Origin: Clostridia bacterium
Lineage (GTDB): Bacteria > Bacillota > Clostridia > Christensenellales > Aristaeellaceae
Reading direction: 5' to 3'
Length of the DNA: 13,523 nt
NCBI GenBank assembly: GCA_017469605.1
Contig: JAFUGB010000227.1
Span: 1-13,523, forward strand
This document shows, in pieces, positions 1 through 5,854 of this stretch (position 1 is the first letter of the stretch; the number at the start of each line of letters is the position of its first letter). A model generated the notes under the pieces. The model worked only from the letters and a program-made list of their open reading frames with translations, was not told the origin of the DNA and did no database searches. The translations under genes and the position numbers were made by a program.

Positions 1-11
1 AAGCGCACAGC

Positions 12-75
12 GAAAAGCAGGCGGACAGACCGGAAAATGAACAAGTTCATTTTCCCGGCTGACCGTCTGCTTTTC
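12..75. repeat. Long imperfect hairpin, 31-nt arms
   Basis: Positions 12-42 and 45-75 are inverted copies separated by only two bases. Twenty-seven of 31 positions are complementary and one more is a G-T wobble. The arms begin with GAAAAGCAG and end with AAAATGAAC next to the loop. The structure lies to the left of the IS element and overlaps block 3 of the dispersed repeat (copy A). There is no T-tract directly after either arm, so a plain intrinsic terminator is not the best reading. It could be the end of a transcript, a palindromic miniature element, or part of the structured repeat. The fold is visible in the sequence; the function is unknown. Confidence 0.75.
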
Positions 76-148
76 TGATGCCCGGGAGCTCTCTTTGTGA
101 CACGAGCGCTTCAGGCGCGGGTTCAGGGCCGCACAGGCCCTGCGTTCC
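57..148 (+). repeat. Dispersed structured repeat, copy A
   Basis: Positions 57-122 align without gaps to the reverse complement of 4963-5028 (48 of 66 identical by hand count), and 126-148 align to the reverse complement of 4875-4897 (22 of 23 identical). The second block folds into a perfect 7-bp hairpin, CAGGGCC / GGCCCTG, at 124-142, and copy B keeps the inner 5 bp of it. No gene is recognisable in positions 1-182; the stretch holds only this repeat and the hairpin at 12-75. An in-frame TGA at 60-62 breaks the frame that is open in copy B. The repeat was seen by direct comparison; its family and function are not known to me. Confidence 0.65.
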
Positions 149-182
149 CCCGGAAATTTCTGCTTTTCAATAAAGTATTTGT

Positions 183-194
183 TATGTAGTGCCC
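183..194 (+). repeat. Subterminal inverted repeat, 3' end of IS
   Basis: TATGTAGTGCCC is the exact reverse complement of 1658-1669. It lies at the end of the element downstream of the transposase. Confidence 0.85.
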
Positions 195-212
195 ATTTGT
201 CAAGAGGAAAAT

Positions 213-409
213 GAGCGCACTATGAAAGAACCATAGAAGCGAATTCTCGGCATTGACCAGTCTGTTATTCCGGGATTGGTTACCTCAGGATCATGGCTCG
301 CCGGGCTGTGCTGCTATCTTTCTTCGTGAATCACTTGTGTGTCACCATAGTACCATCGCAGATCACTTCTTCTTCCGCCTGCCTCCTATGGCTCTTTCAT
401 CGTGCGCTC
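213..409 (-). ncRNA. Candidate IS1111 guide RNA (bridge/seekRNA)
   Basis: In the IS1111 group the guide RNA that binds target and donor DNA is made from the non-coding region downstream of the transposase, which is this position. The sequence shows a closing stem between 386-409 and 213-236: 24-nt arms with 22 Watson-Crick pairs, one G-U and one G-A. It encloses about 150 nt that could hold the two internal loops. Read in the transposase direction, the interior carries AGAAAGATA (323-315), identical to the chromosomal flank at 1679-1671. It then carries ATAACA (268-263), identical to the element's 3' end at 185-180, and CAATGCCG (255-248 region on plus as CGGCATTG), complementary to sequence beside the other inverted repeat (1650-1657). 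The order target-like match, then donor-like match, fits known bridge RNAs. Transcript ends and loop boundaries are not determined. The long stem is seen directly; the guide role is inferred. Confidence 0.55.
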
Positions 410-465
410 CTTCCTTTCGCCTTTGTCCATCTTTTCACATTATCGTGTTGCTTTGTTCCCTTTCT

Positions 466-1572
466 TTACCCGATGTTCCCCGTCATCATTCCCCATATGA
501 AGCACGACAGCTCCCTCGCTACCGCTGTCGCTGCTACGTTATGTGGTCGGCAAAATGCAAGCTTCTTGAACTTCCGTTTCAGTCTTTCGTTTGCCCTGTC
601 TGCATATGCGATTACTCCCGCTTCATTCCCTTCCTGCCTGACTTTCAGCGCTTTTGATTTCTTTCCTACCTGTCCTCTGCTGTAGCTTTGCGCCGATTCT
701 GTCAGTAATCGCCGCAAGTGCGAATTCCCTCGCTTCGTTATTCCCGTCCTTTTTGTTTTTTCTCCGCTCGAATGCTCTCCCGGCACCAAGCCAAGATACG
801 CTGCAAAGTGTTCTGCTGTGGGGAAACGGCTAAAATCACCGATCTCTACGATTGCTGAAAGCGCCGTATGCTCTTTGATCCCATTGAAACACAGCAGCTT
901 ATTCACCTTGTCTGCGTATTCTTCTTTCCCTGACAGTTCCTTGATCCGCTTGTCAAACCGCTCCAGCTTCTCCTCCGCCTGGTGGTATTGGATCATGTAC
1001 TCCTCAAACGTCTCCTGCAAGACTGCATCTCCGAATCGCTGCTCTCGCAGCCATGCCAGGTGCGTTTGCGTCCAGTTGCTGCATCCGGGATACTGCTTCC
1101 CAAACCGCTGACACAGCGATATGATTTGCTGCTTGATCCGCTTCAAATTCATCCTGTGCGCATCCCGCATCCGGATATATTCCTTCACCGCTTCATCTCC
1201 CTGCGTGGGAACATGTACTGGACTGTAGGTGCCATATGCCAGGCATTTGGCGATCTTTTCTGCGTCTCGATAATCCGTCTTTCGTTCATTCGGCGCTGTT
1301 GCCATCGTGCTCGGCGCCAGAATGATACAGTTGATTCCTCGATCCGTCAACGAATGGTATAGCGTATACCCCAGGCATCCCGCTTCATACCCGCAGACGA
1401 ATTCCGTGTCTTCTCCCCACACCTTCTTCATTTCCTCAATGTACTGAAGAACCCGTTTGTAGTCCGGTTCGATCTGCACTCGTCCAAATCCCTGCTGATG
1501 CTCCATGCTGTAGCTGCACAAAGTGTAATTTGTGGTATGGACATCCATCCCAATGTAGAGTATACTTGTCAT
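466..1572 (-). CDS. IS110-family transposase (IS1111 type)
   Basis: This 368-residue protein is the RNA-guided recombinase of the element. The N-terminal RuvC-like DEDD domain shows D10 (in GMDVH), E63 (in GYEAG) and D100/D103 (in KTDYRDAEKIA). A coiled-coil-like, charged middle covers about 190-225. The C-terminal transposase_20-type domain (about 225-300) contains GLVPGEHSSGEKTKR, where S268 or S269 is the expected nucleophile, followed by TKRGNSHLRR. Length and all key residues match intact family members. The ATG at 1572 is preceded by AAAGGAGA at a good distance. Known family mechanism: formation of a circular intermediate and site-specific insertion directed by a guide RNA, without classical target duplication. 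A weak promoter (1624-1652) lies upstream inside the element. Identification of the family is firm; activity is inferred. Confidence 0.95.
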   Translation of the reverse strand: MTSILYIGMDVHTTNYTLCSYSMEHQQGFGRVQIEPDYKRVLQYIEEMKKVWGEDTEFVCGYEAGCLGYTLYHSLTDRGINCIILAPSTMATAPNERKTDYRDAEKIAKCLAYGTYSPVHVPTQGDEAVKEYIRMRDAHRMNLKRIKQQIISLCQRFGKQYPGCSNWTQTHLAWLREQRFGDAVLQETFEEYMIQYHQAEEKLERFDKRIKELSGKEEYADKVNKLLCFNGIKEHTALSAIVEIGDFSRFPTAEHFAAYLGLVPGEHSSGEKTKRTGITKRGNSHLRRLLTESAQSYSRGQVGKKSKALKVRQEGNEAGVIAYADRANERLKRKFKKLAFCRPHNVAATAVARELSCFIWGMMTGNIG

Positions 1573-1623
1573 GTGTAGTGTCTCCTTTGTATGCGGTAAT
1601 CCCTGTTATTTGAGTTCACTTTA

Positions 1624-1652
1624 AGTATACAGGTAAATCCACGTTGCTACAA
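1624..1652 (-). promoter_or_regulatory. Possible transposase promoter
   Basis: On the minus strand TTGTAG (1652-1647) and TATACT (1629-1624) are separated by 17 nt, about 50 nt upstream of the transposase start. The -10 is good and the -35 weak (TTG matches only), so this is a moderate prediction. Confidence 0.4.
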
Positions 1653-1657
1653 TGCCG

Positions 1658-1669
1658 GGGCACTACATA
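1658..1669 (-). repeat. Subterminal inverted repeat, 5' end of IS
   Basis: GGGCACTACATA is the exact reverse complement of 183-194. It lies at the end of the element upstream of the transposase. The chromosomal flank beyond it (1671-1679) matches the candidate guide RNA over nine bases. Confidence 0.85.
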
Positions 1670-1691
1670 TTATCTTTCTACTATAATGGTC

Positions 1692-1721
1692 ATGTCAATA
1701 TGGTTTCATAAGGCTTATACT
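1692..1721 (+). promoter_or_regulatory. Possible promoter of the DUF3006 gene
   Basis: ATGTCA (1692-1697) and TATACT (1716-1721) are spaced by 18 nt, with the start codon about 29 nt downstream of the -10. The match to sigma-70/SigA consensus is moderate (4/6 and 5/6). It lies only about 22 bp outside the inverted repeat of the IS, so the insertion appears to sit just upstream of the promoter and may have removed upstream control sites. Confidence 0.4.
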
Positions 1722-1749
1722 ATAAAAAACGACAGAAAGAGGAATGTCC

Positions 1750-1920
1750 ATGGAAACAAAATACTATATGGTTGATCGCATTGACGGCGATTATGCCTGG
1801 CTACGGCGTACAGACGCGCAGGAGGACGACCTGATGCTGGTGGCCCGGGCATTGCTGCCAGAGGCAATCGATGAAGGCACAAACCTGAAGTATGAAATGT
1901 TGTCATATGAAATTATTTAA
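1750..1920 (+). CDS. DUF3006 family small protein
   Basis: This 56-residue protein begins METKYYMVDRIDGDYAWLR. The VDRIxGDYA.L start and the later LLPEAIDEGTNLKY segment are the hallmarks of DUF3006, a short beta-rich domain of unknown function often encoded next to ComEC-like or metallo-beta-lactamase-fold proteins. No such partner is visible here; the neighbours are the IS element and an SGNH hydrolase 105 nt downstream. The start at 1750 was chosen over the in-frame ATG at 1744 because the ribosome binding site AGAGGA ends at 1743, which gives a normal spacing to 1750 and almost none to 1744. The protein is acidic, has no signal peptide and is probably cytoplasmic. The family call rests on motif recognition. 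Confidence 0.8.
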   Translation: METKYYMVDRIDGDYAWLRRTDAQEDDLMLVARALLPEAIDEGTNLKYEMLSYEII

Positions 1921-2025
1921 CAGCCTGTCCGCTTATGCCGGTTTCCGGCAGCCGGATTATCGACAGAAAAATAGGATCGCAGCACAAGGTTAAACAATCA
2001 TTTGAGAAGAAGGGGGCCGTTCAAT

Positions 2026-2679
2026 ATGAATCTGCAAAATGCGGTGATTAACTTTCTGGGCGACAGCATTACGGAGGGCATGGGCGCTTCCGCAGAGGAA
2101 AACCGCTTTACCGACGTGCTGGCCCTGGAGTTTGGCCTAAAAGCGGCCAACAATTATGGCATCAGCGGCTCCCGGATTGCCCGGCAGCAGGCCATGACCC
2201 AGGAACGCGCAGACCGCGATTTTTGTCTGCGGATGGATGAAATGGATTTGGCCGCCGACGCGGTAGTTGTGTTCGGCGGCACCAACGATTACGGTCATGG
2301 CGACGCGCCGCTGGGCGTAATGGCCGATCGCACGCCGGACAGCTTTTATGGCGCGTGTCATTACCTGATGAACGGGCTGCTCAGCCGGTATCCCGGAAAG
2401 CCGGTGCTGATCGTTACCCCGCTGCGCCGGATCAACGAAAACAACCCGCGCGGCAGCCGCAAACTTCAGGATGTGGCGCCGCTGCGGGTATATCGGGATA
2501 TTTTATTAGAGGTTGCCTTTTATTACGCTTTGCCGGTGCTCGATTTATACGCATCCAGCGGAATCCAGCCGGAAAACCCGATCATCCTGCAAAGCCTGCT
2601 GCCCGACGGATTGCATCCCAACGACGCGGGGCATGCCCTGATTGCCCGGCGGATTGGTTCATTCTTGCAGCTGCTGTAA
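2026..2679 (+). CDS. SGNH/GDSL hydrolase family protein
   Basis: This 217-residue serine hydrolase shows the canonical blocks. Block I is FLGDSITEG with nucleophile S14. The block II glycine is in YGISGSR (G48). Block III is VVVFGGTNDYG with N87. Block V is PDGLHPNDAG with D194 and H197 completing the triad. Family members act as esterases, lipases or carbohydrate deacetylases; the substrate cannot be read from sequence. There is no signal peptide, so it is probably cytoplasmic. The ATG at 2026 is preceded by GAAGGGGG (2009-2016) with 9-nt spacing; a longer version from TTG 2002 would put that site inside the gene and is less likely. It is convergent with the nitroreductase operon and may be cotranscribed with the DUF3006 gene. 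Confidence 0.9.
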   Translation: MNLQNAVINFLGDSITEGMGASAEENRFTDVLALEFGLKAANNYGISGSRIARQQAMTQERADRDFCLRMDEMDLAADAVVVFGGTNDYGHGDAPLGVMADRTPDSFYGACHYLMNGLLSRYPGKPVLIVTPLRRINENNPRGSRKLQDVAPLRVYRDILLEVAFYYALPVLDLYASSGIQPENPIILQSLLPDGLHPNDAGHALIARRIGSFLQLL

Positions 2680-2736
2680 TAAAACGGAAGCGTTATATCA
2701 AAGGAAGGCCGGGCGTTCTGCTTCGCGAACGGGCGC

Positions 2737-3234
2737 TCATTCCACAAAGTGAATCCGCGATTCGTCGAAGCGGTCTTCCTGCGCCCGCTGCTCCGCGGGA
2801 TACCCCAGGGCAAACACGGAAAAGGCCTCCAGGTTATCGGGAAGCTCGAGTATCCGCGCCACTTCCTCCATGCGTTCCCGCTGGGGCGCAATGCCCAGCC
2901 ATACGCCGCCCAGCCCCAGGGAATCGGTCTCCAGCCACATGTTTTCCTGGGCAATAGCCATATCGATTTGCGCGTACTGCGGCAGCCAGAGCCCATCCTT
3001 GCGGATCACCGATACGATCAAAACCGGCGCTTTCGCGGCGCATCCCGCATATGGCTGGCATTTGGACAGCGCCAGGATTTTATCCCGGTTGGTGACCACA
3101 TAGAACTCCCAGGGCTGCTGATTGCCCGTGGAGGGCGCTTGCATTCCCGCCCGAAGCACCTGGATTACCTTTTCCTTTTCCACAGGCCGGTCCTCATATT
3201 TTCGGATGCTTACCCGATGAAATATTTCGTTCAT
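2737..3234 (-). CDS. Nitroreductase family protein (FMN-dependent)
   Basis: This 165-residue protein is a short member of the flavin-binding nitroreductase superfamily, which uses FMN and NAD(P)H to reduce nitro compounds, quinones or related substrates. Visible hallmarks are an N-terminal VSIRKYEDRPV (residues 8-18, FMN phosphate contacts) and APSTGNQQPWEFYVV (33-47). Later come the helix AQIDMAIAQENMWLETDSLGLG and GGVWLGIAP, then a C-terminal LGYPAEQRAQEDRFDE tail. The length fits the small single-domain subgroup, which functions as a homodimer. It starts 23 nt after the C69 dipeptidase stop with GGAGG upstream, so the two are cotranscribed. The physiological substrate is unknown. Confidence 0.92.
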   Translation of the reverse strand: MNEIFHRVSIRKYEDRPVEKEKVIQVLRAGMQAPSTGNQQPWEFYVVTNRDKILALSKCQPYAGCAAKAPVLIVSVIRKDGLWLPQYAQIDMAIAQENMWLETDSLGLGGVWLGIAPQRERMEEVARILELPDNLEAFSVFALGYPAEQRAQEDRFDESRIHFVE

Positions 3235-3257
3235 TTTTTCAAACCTCCAACATAATA

Positions 3258-4721
3258 TCAGTTATCCGCCCGGTTATAGCCGTTCTTCATGCGCATACTG
3301 GATTCCAGAAGCACCTTATTCAGCGTATCAATGGTCTGTTCTTTTGCCATGGCGGCCAGCTTTTCATTGGCCTCTGCGGTCAGTGAATAATCGCCGGCCT
3401 CGATCATTTTACGGTCATATTCCCAGATCAGGCGACGGCCCTTGGTCGTAACGGCGTTGTGGTAGCGTTCGATCAACTGAACGCAGCCGGCATAATCATG
3501 ATCGGCCAGCGCGTCAATCAGCCTGCTGCCCCAATAGAAATTTTCCGTAGAGGTATCCAGCGTCACCCGGCTGAGATAGGCCGGCATGGCGGATACATTG
3601 GCATATACCGGCAGCGCCGCGCTGAATGTGGTGGAGCCAAAGCAGATCCACTCAATTCCTTTGATGGCCTCCGGCACATGGGACCGAATCTGACAGATGG
3701 AAGTAACGCCCGTGCGGTTGATGCCGATGGAACGGTACATGCCGCGCTTGCCAGTATCCTGATTCATATAGGGATTATACGGCGTCCCCTGGTAGTGCGT
3801 GGAGAGCATATATTTCACATCCTCCGCCGCCAGCTTGCGGTCAGGCACCAGCGCCCAGGGAATGTTGTCGCTCTCCGGGCCAAACTCCGCCCTTTCCCCC
3901 TCCCAGCGGTGGGAACGCGGGGTCAAATAACGACCCATGAACCACGCCCGGGGCGTATTGTATATATGATCCATATCGGTATGGGAGCCAAAAATATCCC
4001 GGGGATTAAAGGCGCCATTTTGATTGAGATCCAAATGATGATCGGCAATGAACTCCCGCAAATCGGCGGAACACATATGCGCCTGCTGTGCCCCAAAGGC
4101 ATCCTCCAGATCAAAGGCATCCATGCCAAACTGGTTTGGCATGATCACGCAGGCCTCATCCGGAACGCGCCTGGCCATCCAATGATGCCCGCCAATGGTT
4201 TCCAGCCACCAAACTTCGTTTTCATCGTTAAAAGCGATGCCGTTGGATTCATAGGTGCCATATTGCTCCAGCAGCGTTCCCAGGCGCACAACGCCTTCCC
4301 GGGCGGAATGGATATAGGGCAGCACCAACACCACAATATCCTCCTCACCGATGCCGCCGGGCACATCCTTCTCGCCGCGGGATTTGGCTTTTTTATATTC
4401 CACCAGCGGATCGGCCGCCAGCACACGGGGATTGGACGTGATGGTTTCGGTGGCCGTCATACCCACGTTGGCGGCATTGATGCCCGTGGCAGCCCAAATA
4501 CCATTTTTGTTGTCCACGCTGGGGCAACAGGTGTACCGCATGGGGTTTTCAGGAAGCTCAATTTCCACATGGGAAATCACGCTTTTATACTTGCGGGGCT
4601 GCTTATCAGGCGTCATAACGATCAGCTTTTTTACATCAAAATGGCCATCATCCGTGCGGGCAATCATGGTGGATTGATCGTTGCTGGCATTCTTTCCCAC
4701 CAAAATAGTAGTACAGGGCAT
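3258..4721 (-). CDS. C69-family dipeptidase (PepD-like)
   Basis: This 487-residue N-terminal-nucleophile hydrolase belongs to peptidase family C69 (older name U34). The start MPCTTILVGKNAS places C3 as the expected catalytic N-terminal cysteine after removal of the first residues; TMIARTDDG follows, as in Lactobacillus PepD. Further family segments are IAFNDENEVWWLETIGGHHW and VMPNQFGMDAFD in the middle, and FGSTTFSAALPVYAN with DTSTENFYWGSRLIDAL in the C-terminal half. Such enzymes cleave dipeptides in the cytoplasm; there is no signal peptide. AGGAGG (4730-4735 on plus as its complement) lies 8 nt before the ATG, and a good promoter is at 4755-4783. It is the first gene of a two-gene operon with the nitroreductase. 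Confidence 0.93.
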   Translation of the reverse strand: MPCTTILVGKNASNDQSTMIARTDDGHFDVKKLIVMTPDKQPRKYKSVISHVEIELPENPMRYTCCPSVDNKNGIWAATGINAANVGMTATETITSNPRVLAADPLVEYKKAKSRGEKDVPGGIGEEDIVVLVLPYIHSAREGVVRLGTLLEQYGTYESNGIAFNDENEVWWLETIGGHHWMARRVPDEACVIMPNQFGMDAFDLEDAFGAQQAHMCSADLREFIADHHLDLNQNGAFNPRDIFGSHTDMDHIYNTPRAWFMGRYLTPRSHRWEGERAEFGPESDNIPWALVPDRKLAAEDVKYMLSTHYQGTPYNPYMNQDTGKRGMYRSIGINRTGVTSICQIRSHVPEAIKGIEWICFGSTTFSAALPVYANVSAMPAYLSRVTLDTSTENFYWGSRLIDALADHDYAGCVQLIERYHNAVTTKGRRLIWEYDRKMIEAGDYSLTAEANEKLAAMAKEQTIDTLNKVLLESSMRMKNGYNRADN

Positions 4722-4754
4722 TATTTTTTCCTCCTTGGTTCAAAAATCATTTGA

Positions 4755-4783
4755 ATTATACCGTAACTGCGCTTGAATCGCAA
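4755..4783 (-). promoter_or_regulatory. Promoter of the dipeptidase-nitroreductase operon
   Basis: On the minus strand TTGCGA (4783-4778) and a perfect TATAAT (4760-4755) are separated by exactly 17 nt, with the start codon 34 nt further on. This fits a housekeeping sigma promoter. Confidence 0.7.
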
Positions 4784-4874
4784 GTATTTGGATCGCACCA
4801 TTCATTTTGAAACTGATGAAAAAGACACGATAAAATCTGTTAAGCACAATATATATCAATGAGGGTCTGACGAG

Positions 4875-5028
4875 GGAACGCAGGGCCTGCGCGGCCCACT
4901 TTTCGCTGAAATCCCCTCTGTACACTCCTCCCGGCGATGCCGGGACCGGCGGCGAACAAACAGCCTACGCCTGAAGCGCTTTTATTGCCAGGCGAGCTGC
5001 CAGACATCAGAAAGGCAGGCAGTCGGCC
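4875..5028 (-). repeat. Dispersed structured repeat, copy B (inverted)
   Basis: This is the second copy of the repeat at 57-148, in the opposite orientation. Positions 4963-5028 match copy A without gaps (48 of 66) and 4875-4897 match it at 22 of 23. Between the blocks copy B has about 65 nt more than copy A, including a perfect 6-bp hairpin CCCGGC-GAT-GCCGGG at 4930-4944. The repeat lies between the terminator of the envelope operon and the promoter of the dipeptidase operon, within the 405-nt gap 4722-5126. An 81-codon frame (5085-4840, minus) runs through it, but no good ribosome binding site was identified and I do not call it a gene. Function unknown. Confidence 0.65.
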
Positions 5029-5075
5029 CACAAAACGCAATTCATTCAGTTCGCAATAGCGGATATTGAATTCAA

Positions 5076-5104
5076 TAAAAAACACGAAACAAAACTGTTT
5101 CGCG
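5076..5104 (-). terminator. Intrinsic terminator of the envelope operon
   Basis: On the minus strand CGAAACA-GTTT-TGTTTCG forms a perfect 7-bp stem (5102-5085) followed by a run of six T (5082-5077). It lies about 25 nt after the stop codon of the PHP phosphatase gene and closes that operon. Confidence 0.8.
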
Positions 5105-5126
5105 ATTTTTTTGATTTAACCCTGTG

Positions 5127-5846
5127 TTACGGAATCAGCTCAAGCAGCTTGGCGGGCGTGGTATAGCATAGTCTCTCCGCCAGTTCCCTGCCCCAACCGG
5201 CTTCCAACGTTTCATAGCAATGCTTCATCCGGCAGGGCCGGCTGGTCACATTATGGGCATCGGTCGCCACTATATCGCAGCAGCCCTTGTCGATCAGCTT
5301 GCGCAGCCAGCGTTTACGCAGAAACCCGCCGGGCGAAATAATGGTGCCCGCGTTGATCTGGATATAAGCGCCATAATCCTGCTGGAGCTCCATCAGATGG
5401 TCAAAATCCTGCGTCCCCTCGTAGCGCTCCGCATGGGCAACAATGACCGTATAGCCCGCGTTGCCGATATGCCGCACCGCGTCCCGAATAGGCTTAAATT
5501 CATCGGATGGATTGAATTCCACCAACACGGTCTGGGTATTGTTCAGCGTAAGCACCCGCCCTTCCTGCAGCATACGCACAGTATCCCGGGTGTAGAAGAT
5601 TTCTGAACCAGTACAAAGCCTGATCCCCAGTCCCTGCCCGTCAATCCACTCCTGGGCCATCTTCAGATGGTCCAGATATTCATCCATAGGAAAACGCTGC
5701 AAACCCGGCATGGAATGGGATGTGGCAGCGATCACCGCCACCCCGTTTTCATGTGCCCTCTGCAGCATTTTCTGTGTCTGCTCAAAGTCAGACGGACCAT
5801 CATCAACCCCATGAATGATATGGTGATGAATGTCAATATATTGCAT
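5127..5846 (-). CDS. Tyrosine-protein phosphatase, CpsB/YwqE type (PHP)
   Basis: This protein of 239 residues is the manganese-dependent PHP-fold phosphatase that dephosphorylates the BY-kinase encoded just upstream. Metal-ligand motifs are visible in order: IDIHHHIIHGVDDGP near the N terminus, AATSH, TGSEIF, VAHAERY and ATDAHN. The length is normal for CpsB/CapC/YwqE. The ATG at 5846 is preferred because it lies next to the family's usual start; a TTG at 5858, overlapping the kinase stop, would add four residues. Either way translation is coupled to the kinase. It is the last gene before the terminator. It acts in the cytoplasm, where it sets the phosphorylation state of the tyrosine cluster on CpsD and so the polysaccharide output. 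Confidence 0.92.
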   Translation of the reverse strand: MQYIDIHHHIIHGVDDGPSDFEQTQKMLQRAHENGVAVIAATSHSMPGLQRFPMDEYLDHLKMAQEWIDGQGLGIRLCTGSEIFYTRDTVRMLQEGRVLTLNNTQTVLVEFNPSDEFKPIRDAVRHIGNAGYTVIVAHAERYEGTQDFDHLMELQQDYGAYIQINAGTIISPGGFLRKRWLRKLIDKGCCDIVATDAHNVTSRPCRMKHCYETLEAGWGRELAERLCYTTPAKLLELIP

Positions 5847-5854
5847 ATCCCGGA

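Larger units (their letters stand above)
183..1669 (-). mobile_element. IS110-superfamily insertion sequence, IS1111 type
   Basis: The element is bounded by 12-bp perfect inverted repeats (183-194 and 1658-1669, TATGTAGTGCCC). It contains one complete transposase gene on the minus strand. The non-coding stretch after the transposase stop is about 270 nt, while the one before its start is only about 85 nt. A long 3' non-coding end with subterminal inverted repeats is typical of the IS1111 branch; the IS110 branch usually has the long stretch at the 5' end. In this group the true ends lie a few bases outside the inverted repeats and there is usually no target duplication, so the exact boundaries cannot be fixed from one copy. 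The open reading frame is uninterrupted, so the element may be active. Confidence 0.85.

Noticed and set aside
1682..1687. Perfect TATAAT just outside the right IS end, considered as an IS-derived outward promoter
   Set aside because: No -35-like sequence lies 16-18 nt upstream inside the inverted repeat; the TATACT at 1716-1721 has better support.
1715..1906. Minus-strand 63-codon frame over the DUF3006 gene
   Set aside because: The plus strand encodes a recognisable DUF3006 protein with a ribosome binding site; the minus frame has no features.
1925..1966. Nested inverted repeats (CTGTC/GACAG and GCCGG/CCGGC) after the DUF3006 gene, considered as a terminator
   Set aside because: The stems are short and the plus-strand sequence after them is A-rich, not T-rich. 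Left uncalled.
2680..2736. Possible shared terminator between the convergent SGNH and nitroreductase genes
   Set aside because: Only 4-5 bp stems were found, with no T-tract on either strand.
3459..4754. 431-codon plus-strand frame opposite the C69 dipeptidase
   Set aside because: The minus strand has all family motifs, a promoter and a ribosome binding site; the plus frame is a shadow caused by base composition.
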